A stretch of DNA of 34,770 bases from a virus, in IMG/VR virus record IMGVR_UViG_3300002230_000025, positions 1 through 34,770 of that record; one strand, given 5' to 3'. This document shows positions 23,656 through 29,958 of this stretch, in pieces. Positions within the stretch are counted from its first letter, which is position 1, and the number at the start of each line of letters is the position of its first letter. The position numbers and the translations under genes were made by a program. The notes beneath the pieces were generated by a model, which was not told where the DNA came from, did no database searches, and worked only from the letters and a program-made list of their open reading frames with translations.

Positions 23656-23721
23656 GTACTATAGTATTCTTTAAGTTGATACTTTACTTCTTAACAAAAC
23701 TGTCCTAAAGGGATAAACAGT

Positions 23722-23979
23722 ATGATAGACAAAGAATTAGAACGGTACTACGAAAGTATGTACTCGTTGTTTCATAATGAGGGCTGGAAGTCTTTACTAA
23801 GTGATTTAAAAGAAAACACTGTAAGTATAAACTCAGTAGAGCACACCACAGACCTAAACGACCTACAGTTTCGCAAGGGTCAGTTGTCTATTATAGCTAG
23901 TCTACTTAACTTAGAAGAACAGATTAGAGCAGCCGAAGAACAAGCATTAGAGGAAGACCTTGATGCGTATAATGGCTGA
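23722..23979 (+). CDS. Hypothetical helical protein, 85 aa
   Basis: Starts MIDKELERYYESMYSLFHNE and ends in an acidic, Ala/Glu-rich helix. Small proteins of this size with a QLSIIASLLNLEEQIRAAEE-like end are common just before capsid genes in podoviruses; no function known. AAAGGG lies 10 bases before the ATG. First gene after the 23627 promoter. Confidence 0.7.
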   Translation: MIDKELERYYESMYSLFHNEGWKSLLSDLKENTVSINSVEHTTDLNDLQFRKGQLSIIASLLNLEEQIRAAEEQALEEDLDAYNG

Positions 23980-24196
23980 TTTTCAGTGTCCTGACGGACA
24001 TGTCAATGAGTTTTTTGTTGATAACGAAGTAAAGCAGGTTGAGTGTACGGATTGTAGTCTTCCTGCTTATAAACTTATTTCCCCCGTTCGCAATAAGATT
24101 GACCCCATTTCTGGTAATAACGTAGGTGCTACGATGAAGTGGATGAAGATGCGCGAACAAAAACTGAAGCAAGAGCGTAAGGCCAACTCTGCGTAA
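23963..24196 (+). CDS. Zinc-ribbon protein, 77 aa
   Basis: Residues about 4-36 carry CPDGH followed by CTDC, a zinc-ribbon of the FmdB-like kind, then a basic helical tail (MKWMKMREQKLKQERKANS). ATG at 23963 is chosen because GAGG lies 9 bases upstream; ATG at 23972 (MADFQC) is also possible. It overlaps the end of the preceding gene. Role unknown; could bind nucleic acid or serve as a late regulator. Confidence 0.7.
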   Translation: MRIMADFQCPDGHVNEFFVDNEVKQVECTDCSLPAYKLISPVRNKIDPISGNNVGATMKWMKMREQKLKQERKANSA

Positions 24197-24253
24197 GCAG
24201 AAGCTTTACTTAACTAAAACCTCCACAATGATAATATATCACGGAGTTTAATA

Positions 24254-25057
24254 ATGGCAACACTGATAGACGAGCGTCCAGAAGACGTCAACCCAGACGA
24301 AGAAATTACCACCTTTGAACAAGAAGAAGAACAGGAAGCTCCGCAAGAGTTAAACCCTGAACCTCCTCAAGAAGAAGAAATCCCCGAGAAGTACCAAGGA
24401 AAGTCAACCGCTGAAATTGTAAGGATGCACCAAGAAGCTGAGAAGCTACTAGGCAGACAAAGCGGAGAAGTAGGGGAGCTACGTTCTGTTGTTGATAGTT
24501 ATATCCAGACACAACTCGACACCAAAGCACCACCAGCACCAACTGAAGACCCTGATGAAGATGTAGATTTTTTCTCAGACCCAGACAAGGCTGTCGCAAG
24601 AGCAATTGCTAATCATCCTTCTATTAAACAAGCTGAACAGGCCAATGTAGATAACAAGCGTAATACCGCGAGGACACAACTGCAAGAACGTCATCCCGAT
24701 ATGCCGCAGATTCTACAGGACGCTAAGTTTGTTGAGTGGATTAAAGGCTCTAAGATTAGAACACAGCTTTTTGCCCAAGCAGACCGTGGTTATGATTACG
24801 ATGCCGCTGATGAACTCCTTTCTAATTGGAAAGAACGTCAAGGTGTTGTTTCTCAGACCTTAGCTGCTGAAAAAGATGGACGTAAGGCTGCTATTAAGAC
24901 AGCTTCTACAGGAAGTACAAAGGGCAACGGACAACCACAGTCTAGGAAGATTTACAGACGCTCAGACATTATTAAACTAATGCAGGACGACCCAGAACGG
25001 TACTTAGCTTTGTCAGATGAAATTGGCCTAGCTTACGCCGAGAAGAGAGTTCGCTAA
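24254..25057 (+). CDS. Capsid scaffolding protein, 267 aa
   Basis: An acidic, Glu/Pro/Gln-rich, largely helical protein immediately upstream of the major capsid gene, the standard scaffold position. The N-terminal third is strongly acidic (FEQEEEQEAPQEL). The middle has coiled-coil character (STAEIVRMHQEAEKLLGRQ). The C-terminus is basic (KIYRRSDIIKLMQ, YAEKRVR), which would bind the capsid protein. It guides procapsid assembly and leaves before maturation (family knowledge). Confidence 0.88.
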   Translation: MATLIDERPEDVNPDEEITTFEQEEEQEAPQELNPEPPQEEEIPEKYQGKSTAEIVRMHQEAEKLLGRQSGEVGELRSVVDSYIQTQLDTKAPPAPTEDPDEDVDFFSDPDKAVARAIANHPSIKQAEQANVDNKRNTARTQLQERHPDMPQILQDAKFVEWIKGSKIRTQLFAQADRGYDYDAADELLSNWKERQGVVSQTLAAEKDGRKAAIKTASTGSTKGNGQPQSRKIYRRSDIIKLMQDDPERYLALSDEIGLAYAEKRVR

Positions 25058-25088
25058 CTTAACTATTATCATTTAAAGGTATTATCTC

Positions 25089-26048
25089 ATGGCTACATCA
25101 GTATATCCCGCACAAGGCGGCGCAGTAGACAACACTAGCGCAGCAAAGTTTATCCCAGAAATCTGGAGTGACGAAGTTGTCGCTGCCTATAAATCTAACC
25201 TCGTCATTGCCAACCTCGTTAAGAAGATGGGTATGTCAGGTAAGAAAGGCGACACCATTCACGTACCTAAGCCTATCCGTGGCTCAGCAACCGCTAAAGC
25301 CGCTAACACAGCCGTAACCATTCAGAACAGCACTGAAGAAGAAGTCTTGATTGCAATTGACAAGCACTTTGAATTCTCCCGTCTTATCGAAGACATTACC
25401 GAAGTTCAAGCACTTGCTTCTCTCCGTCAGTTTTACACTGGTGATGCAGGTTATGGTCTAGCTAAGCAGATTGATAGTGATTTGTTCCAGTTGGGCAAGA
25501 GGTTTGGTGATGACAACGGTTCTGGTTCTGACTGGGTTCACAGCAACACTTACAACTTCTCTGGCTCTGCTGGTATCGAGACTTACGCTGCTGACGCTGT
25601 AGCTGCTGGTGACGTATTTAACGATGCTGGTTTCCGAGCTGCTATCCAGAAGCTGGATGACGCAGACGTTCCTATGGACGGTCGTTCTTTCGTAGTTCCT
25701 CCTTCCATCCGTAACGCTATCATGGGCGTTGACCGCTACATGTCTTCTGACTTCGTAGATGGTCGTGGTGTCAAGAACGGTCAGATTGGTAACTTGTACG
25801 GCATTGACGTATACACTACTTCTAACTGTCCTGTACTTGAAACTGCCTCTGAGAACAGCGCTGGCGGTATTGTTAAAGGTGCAATGTTGTTCCACAAGGA
25901 TGCTATGGTTCTTGCTGAGCAACAAGCTGTACGTTCACAGACTCAGTACAAGCAGGAGTTCTTGGGAACTCTCTACACTGCTGATTGTCTGTACGGTACT
26001 CAGGTACTACGTCCAGAAGCAGGTATCGTTCTAGCTGTAAACGGCTAA
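25089..26048 (+). CDS. Major capsid protein, 319 aa
   Basis: HK97-fold-type capsid protein by position and sequence pattern. FIPEIWSDEVVAAYKSNLVI and VKKMGMSGKKGDTIHVPKP are typical of podovirus capsid N-terminal regions. The middle holds a spine-helix-like region with IDSDLF, and the C-terminus ends LRPEAGIVLAV. It follows the scaffold gene by 31 bases and is followed 17 bases later by a strong intrinsic terminator, so it probably yields a discrete abundant message. AAAGG lies 11 bases before the ATG. Confidence 0.93.
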   Translation: MATSVYPAQGGAVDNTSAAKFIPEIWSDEVVAAYKSNLVIANLVKKMGMSGKKGDTIHVPKPIRGSATAKAANTAVTIQNSTEEEVLIAIDKHFEFSRLIEDITEVQALASLRQFYTGDAGYGLAKQIDSDLFQLGKRFGDDNGSGSDWVHSNTYNFSGSAGIETYAADAVAAGDVFNDAGFRAAIQKLDDADVPMDGRSFVVPPSIRNAIMGVDRYMSSDFVDGRGVKNGQIGNLYGIDVYTTSNCPVLETASENSAGGIVKGAMLFHKDAMVLAEQQAVRSQTQYKQEFLGTLYTADCLYGTQVLRPEAGIVLAVNG

Positions 26049-26065
26049 GCGATAAGCAACAAACT

Positions 26066-26100
26066 AGGGGGTTCTTCGGAATCCCCTTTTCTTTTTCTGT
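26066..26100 (+). terminator. Rho-independent terminator after the capsid gene
   Basis: A 9-bp stem (AGGGGGTTC / GAATCCCCT, one G-T pair) closed by a very stable C(UUCG)G tetraloop (loop at 26075-26078), followed by TTTTCTTTTTCTGTTTTT. Partial read-through must supply the downstream tail genes unless another promoter exists. Confidence 0.95.
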
Positions 26101-26116
26101 TTTTGTAGGAGTTAAG

Positions 26117-27733
26117 ATGTCGATATATAGAGGTGAGGGTGGTTCAGGTGACGCTACCAATGACGCTACAATAAGTGATGCTACAGCTCAAGCGGTCATA
26201 GCTTCTACAAAAGCAGGTGAAGCAGCAGCAAGTGCAACAGCAGCAGCAGCCTCTGCAACGAGTGTACAGACCCTCACAGCAGCAACAGGAGCCGCTGGAA
26301 GCTCTGCGTCTTACAACGCTGGCACTAACACCCTAACTGTGCCAAGAGGCGACACAGGGGCAACAGGTTCTACTGGTGCTAAAGGAGATACTGGTGCTCA
26401 AGGTGCTCAAGGTGCTCAAGGTGCTCAAGGTAATACTGGTGCTGCCGGAGCCGATGGTACAGGGGCTACTACGTCTTCTGTAACAGCCGCTGGTGCTTTA
26501 ATGGACAGCGAAGTAACTAACCTTGCACAGGTTAAAGCTTTTGCCGCTTCTGACTATGCTACAGCAGCACAGGGAACTTTAGCTGCTGCGGCGCTCCCTA
26601 AGTCAGGCGGCGCTATGACTGGCGCTATCACTACCAACAGCACCTTTGACGGCGTAGATATTGCTACACGAGATGGCGTTTTAACCAGCACTACAACTAC
26701 TGCCAATGCTGCGCTTCCCAAGTCTGGTGGTGCTATGACGGGTGCAATTACTACTAACAGCACTTTCGATGGCGTGGACATTGCTACACGCGATGGTGTG
26801 TTGACTACTACTACTAACACCGCTAATGCCGCTTTACCTAAAGCTGGTGGAGCAATGACAGGCGCTATTACAACTAACAGCACCTTTGATGGCCGTGATG
26901 TAGCTACTGACGGCACTAAACTAGATGGTATAGAAGCTAGTGCAGACGTTACGGACACAACTAATGTAGTGGCTTCTTTAACCGCAGGCTCTAACATTAC
27001 TATTGCTGCTGACGGAACAATTGCAAGCACGGCATCTGGTGGTGGCGGTGAAACTTTAGCCCAGACCCTAGCACTTGGCAATACTACAGGCGGCACAGAC
27101 TTAGTAGTTTCTACGGGAGATAGTATTACTCTTCCTGACGGAGCGAAGATTAAGCTTGGTGACGAGCCAAACCTAGAAATTTCCCACAGCGGTACACATT
27201 CTATTATTGAGGACGTAGGTGGTGGCAGTTTATTTATTAAAGGCGGCCCACAACTTAAACTATTTAATGATACTGAAAGTGCTGTTCTTTGTCAGAAGGA
27301 CGCTGGTGTAACGTTATATCACAACAACATAGCTAAGGTTGTAACAACTGCAACAGGTTTAAGTGTTACTGGTACAACAGTTACTGACGCTATTACTATT
27401 GCAGGCGCTATTACAGAAGATGCTGTAACGCTTACCGGAACCTCTACAACTATTGACCTAGCTACCGCTACTAACTTTGTGCATGACCTCACAGGCGCTA
27501 CTACTTACACGTTTAGCAACCCAGCAGCCACAGGCAACGCCTCTAGTTTCACGCTCAAAATTATTCAAGACGCAACAGCCCGAACGATTACTTGGCCTGC
27601 TACCGTTAGGTGGGCAGAAGGAACTGCGCCAACGCTTTCCACGGCCAATAACGCAGTAGATGTGTTTACGTTTTATACTATTGATGGTGGTTCTAACTAC
27701 TACGGCTTTACGGCTGGACAGGCGATGGCATAA
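26117..27733 (+). CDS. Collagen-like tail fibre protein, 538 aa
   Basis: An Ala/Thr-rich N-terminus is followed by a collagen-like Gly-x-y region (about residues 78-116, with four GAQ triplets). From about residue 159 come three 40-residue fibre repeats of the ALPKSGGAMTGAITTNSTFD type. A LEISHSGTHS / VTLYHNNIAK region follows, shared with the second fibre at 34461. The C-terminal domain is probably beta-structured (YTFSNPAATGNASSF). ATG at 26117 with AGGAG is chosen; the open frame extends upstream into the capsid gene and terminator, so earlier starts are excluded. Trimeric adhesive fibre is inferred; lying right after the capsid gene is unusual. Confidence 0.82.
   Translation: MSIYRGEGGSGDATNDATISDATAQAVIASTKAGEAAASATAAAASATSVQTLTAATGAAGSSASYNAGTNTLTVPRGDTGATGSTGAKGDTGAQGAQGAQGAQGNTGAAGADGTGATTSSVTAAGALMDSEVTNLAQVKAFAASDYATAAQGTLAAAALPKSGGAMTGAITTNSTFDGVDIATRDGVLTSTTTTANAALPKSGGAMTGAITTNSTFDGVDIATRDGVLTTTTNTANAALPKAGGAMTGAITTNSTFDGRDVATDGTKLDGIEASADVTDTTNVVASLTAGSNITIAADGTIASTASGGGGETLAQTLALGNTTGGTDLVVSTGDSITLPDGAKIKLGDEPNLEISHSGTHSIIEDVGGGSLFIKGGPQLKLFNDTESAVLCQKDAGVTLYHNNIAKVVTTATGLSVTGTTVTDAITIAGAITEDAVTLTGTSTTIDLATATNFVHDLTGATTYTFSNPAATGNASSFTLKIIQDATARTITWPATVRWAEGTAPTLSTANNAVDVFTFYTIDGGSNYYGFTAGQAMA
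26393..26428 (+). repeat. Four tandem 9-bp units coding Gly-Ala-Gln
   Basis: GGTGCTCAA is repeated four times without change inside the collagen-like region. Perfect short repeats of this type change copy number easily, altering fibre length. Confidence 0.95.
26591..26910 (+). repeat. 120-bp tandem repeats (three units, last one shortened)
   Basis: Units begin at 26591, 26711 and 26831 and encode the 40-residue fibre repeat. The third diverges after GRDVATDGTKLDG. Synonymous differences between units indicate an older duplication than the 9-bp array. Confidence 0.9.
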
Positions 27734-28239
27734 TGAGTACAGTTGCTAATAAACTTCAAAAAGCTACAAGTACTGCTGGCCCTGTTTCTGGAATAACTGC
27801 TCGCTATATTCGGCTCACTGGGTTTACAAGGTCGGTATCTTCTGGCCCCTTCATTTCACAGTTTGCCTTGTATACAGATGCAAATTTAACAAACTTAATT
27901 ATTGGTCAAGACCATTTTCCACCACCCACAACACAGCTTACTGCCAGCTACGAGTTTAGTAGTTTTCCAGCTTTTAATGCGGGGCAATCTGCTCCTTATA
28001 CAGGTTGGCATCTTGCTAATCGCAGTACGTCAGTTATTATAAACGACTGGATTCAGTACGACATGGGTTCGCCTATTACAATAGGAAGCGTTTTAGTAAG
28101 AAACGGATATTATACGGTTACTTCTAACTATTGGGCTACTGGTTTTAATGTTGAGCATTCTAATGATGGAACTAACTGGACGTTAATACAAGCTGTGACT
28201 AACACCTCCGGCCCAACTGTTAACACTATTAATACTTAA
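27733..28239 (+). CDS. Discoidin (F5/8 type C)-like protein, 168 aa
   Basis: ARYIRLTGF, ISQFALYTD, INDWIQYDMGSPITIGSVLV, YWATGFNVEHSNDGTNWTLI and an aromatic-rich middle follow the strand pattern of discoidin carbohydrate-binding domains, in which a jellyroll binds sugars at one end. The ATG shares a base with the stop of the collagen-like fibre gene (TAATG), so the two are probably made together. A receptor-binding tip or decoration protein is inferred. Confidence 0.72.
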   Translation: MSTVANKLQKATSTAGPVSGITARYIRLTGFTRSVSSGPFISQFALYTDANLTNLIIGQDHFPPPTTQLTASYEFSSFPAFNAGQSAPYTGWHLANRSTSVIINDWIQYDMGSPITIGSVLVRNGYYTVTSNYWATGFNVEHSNDGTNWTLIQAVTNTSGPTVNTINT

Positions 28240-28255
28240 CTTTAAGGGAACAAAA

Positions 28256-28708
28256 ATGTATATTAAAACCCTAAATGACGCTATAGATGTTTTCCCTTAT
28301 AGTGCTGTAGCCTTAAAAAAAGACAACCCTTTAACTTCTTTTCCTCAAAAAATTACTAATGAGACGCTTGCTGAGTGGGGTGTTTACTATGTTGTAAGAG
28401 CTGAAGTGCCTCCTTCAGTGGGCTTTAACGAAAAAGTTGTACCTCTAAGCACGCCTACTCTCGAACAGGGTATGTGGACGTTGGGTTGGGAAGTTGTAGA
28501 TAAAACAACCGAAGATATTGAAACAGAGGGAGCAGGTGCTAGGTTAGAACGCGATGAGCTACTGACCCAATGTGACTGGACGCAGCTTCCTGACTCGCCG
28601 TTAGACAGCACTACAAAAGCTTCTTGGGCTGCTTACCGAACAGAGCTAAGAGACGTAACTGAACAGTCTGGTTTTCCTACAGACATTACTTGGCCTACAG
28701 CGCCTTAA
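28256..28708 (+). CDS. Tail assembly chaperone-like protein, 150 aa
   Basis: The C-terminal half (RDELLTQCDWTQLPDSPLDS, then WAAYRTELRDVTEQSGFP and DITWPTAP) matches the conserved motif of phage tail-assembly chaperones (Phage_tail_APC type). The N-terminal half resembles the DAIDVFPYS...LKKDNP start of such proteins. It probably assists folding of the fibre encoded just upstream. Ribosome binding site AAGGGA lies 7 bases before the ATG. Confidence 0.82.
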   Translation: MYIKTLNDAIDVFPYSAVALKKDNPLTSFPQKITNETLAEWGVYYVVRAEVPPSVGFNEKVVPLSTPTLEQGMWTLGWEVVDKTTEDIETEGAGARLERDELLTQCDWTQLPDSPLDSTTKASWAAYRTELRDVTEQSGFPTDITWPTAP

Positions 28709-28728
28709 CTATACTTGGAGTAACAACA

Positions 28729-28932
28729 ATGAAATATTTATTAGTAGTAGCAGCATTCGCGTTGACAGCCTGTAATACCTTTAATGCCGCAGTAGACGGC
28801 TCACAGATGATTGTAGACAGTACTGTTGATTCCGCGCAGGCTATGGTTACAGACACAGCTAAGGGCGTTGGAGCAGGCTCTGCTACGTTTGTTGACGGTA
28901 TTGCCGCTGACATACGTAAAGCGTCTGAGTAG
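28729..28932 (+). CDS. Small predicted lipoprotein, 67 aa
   Basis: The N-terminal signal peptide MKYLLVVAAFALTACNTF has a clear lipobox (LTAC), so Cys15 would be lipidated after cleavage. The rest is Ala/Asp/Val-rich with no known domain, resembling entericidin-like lipoproteins. GGAG precedes the ATG. It heads a cassette of membrane-associated genes (28729-29954) that contains the holin candidates, so a role in lysis (outer spanin-like) or superinfection exclusion is possible; both are guesses. Confidence 0.75.
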   Translation: MKYLLVVAAFALTACNTFNAAVDGSQMIVDSTVDSAQAMVTDTAKGVGAGSATFVDGIAADIRKASE

Positions 28933-29361
28933 ATGTTAGCCGAGATTGCTGCCGCTAACGCAGCTTTTAAGGTTATCAAGACAGCACTTAGTAACGGGAA
29001 GGAATTATATGATTGTTCAGGCGCAGCTAAGCAATACTTCGACAATAAGAGTGTTATAGCAAAACGTGTAGCATCCAAGGGCAAAAGTGACTTGGATGCT
29101 TTCATGGCTCTGGAGAAGATTAAAGAGCAGGAAGAGTGGCTGAAGGATTATATGGTATACGCAGGCCGCGCTGAGATGTATGGTGACTGGCTACAGTTTC
29201 AAAGTGAGTGTAAAAGAGAAAGAGAACAAGCAGCTCGTTTAGCTGTTTTAAAAAGACACCACACAATTAAGATGTTAAAAAACTTTATAACTATTATTGG
29301 CGTAGCAGTAGCAATCATACCTATTATGATATACGCCATAATTTACTCACTCAGCAAATAG
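28933..29361 (+). CDS. C-terminally anchored membrane protein, 142 aa
   Basis: Helical, charged residues 1-112, followed by one hydrophobic segment (about 115-138, FITIIGVAVAIIPIMIYAII). The ATG directly follows the lipoprotein stop. Membrane anchor plus long helical domain resembles an inner spanin in outline, but with the anchor at the opposite end. Function uncertain; known spanin sequence features were not recognised. Confidence 0.65.
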   Translation: MLAEIAAANAAFKVIKTALSNGKELYDCSGAAKQYFDNKSVIAKRVASKGKSDLDAFMALEKIKEQEEWLKDYMVYAGRAEMYGDWLQFQSECKREREQAARLAVLKRHHTIKMLKNFITIIGVAVAIIPIMIYAIIYSLSK

Positions 29362-29373
29362 CAAGGGAATGAC

Positions 29374-29562
29374 ATGGTAGAAGACACGAAAGAGATGTTA
29401 GACGTAGCTGCTGCTTCTACTGCGGTACTTTCAATGGCTGCTTGGTTACCGCCAACAGCTTCTATTTTGACAATCATCTGGTTAGGTATTAGGATATTTG
29501 AGTCTAATACTGTACAAAGTATAGTTAATGGAACAAAAAAAACTCTTGACAAGCAAGACTAA
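29374..29562 (+). CDS. Holin-like small membrane protein, 62 aa
   Basis: A short acidic N-terminus, a hydrophobic region of one long or two short helices (about residues 15-43, LSMAAWLPPTASILTIIWLG) and a basic C-terminal tail (GTKKTLDK). Proteins of this size and layout are frequent holin candidates in marine podoviruses. AAGGGA lies 8 bases before the ATG. Confidence 0.6.
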   Translation: MVEDTKEMLDVAAASTAVLSMAAWLPPTASILTIIWLGIRIFESNTVQSIVNGTKKTLDKQD

Positions 29563-29574
29563 ATGGTGTATAAT
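29546..29574 (+). promoter_or_regulatory. Sigma70-type promoter overlapping the next start codon
   Basis: TTGACA (29546-29551), 17-bp spacer, TATAAT (29569-29574): a full consensus match. The -10 box ends 2 bases before the ATG at 29577, so a transcript started here would begin inside the first codons and could not use that ATG. Just downstream is GTATACTAAG, half of the 21-bp motif. Confidence 0.8.
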
Positions 29575-29576
29575 AC

Positions 29577-29954
29577 ATGAGTATACTAAGTAGCTTAATA
29601 GGGCCAATTGCTGGTTTAGCTAAAAACTATCTAAATAACAAAGCAGAAGAAAAGCAAGCTAAGCATCAAGCTAAGATGTCAGTAATAGCAAACGATGCTG
29701 ACTGGGAATCTAAGATGGCTGAGGCTTCTAAGGATTCATGGAAAGATGAGTTCTGGACAATAGTCTTAGCTGTTCCTATCTTCATGGTAGGTTACGCTAT
29801 AGCTGCTAACGACATAACTGTTATAGATAGAGTAGCTGCTGCGTTTGTAGCACTAGAGGAGCTTCCTGAGTGGTATCAATACTTGTTGTTTATTGCTATA
29901 AGTTCTAGCTTTGGTATTCGTGGAGTTAGTAAAATAATGGATATGAGGAAGTAG
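29577..29954 (+). CDS. Holin candidate (GTA_holin_3TM-like), 125 aa
   Basis: WKDEFWTIVLAVPIFMVGYA begins a first transmembrane segment (about 58-80), and YQYLLFIAISSSFGIRG (about 99-116) resembles the end of the GTA-type three-span holin family. A charged helical N-terminus (KAEEKQAKHQAKM) precedes. It could form the lesion that lets the M15 endolysin out. The ATG at 29577 must be read from upstream transcripts; Met34 could serve a transcript from the 29546 promoter. Confidence 0.7.
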   Translation: MSILSSLIGPIAGLAKNYLNNKAEEKQAKHQAKMSVIANDADWESKMAEASKDSWKDEFWTIVLAVPIFMVGYAIAANDITVIDRVAAAFVALEELPEWYQYLLFIAISSSFGIRGVSKIMDMRK

Positions 29955-29958
29955 ACTA

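Noticed and set aside
25985-26116. Upstream extension of the collagen-like fibre frame
   Set aside because: Would run through the capsid gene end and the terminator; the ATG at 26117 has AGGAG.
26554-27096. 180-codon minus-strand frame
   Set aside because: Antisense shadow of the tandem fibre repeats; its Pro/Val/Ala-rich repetitive product mirrors those repeats.
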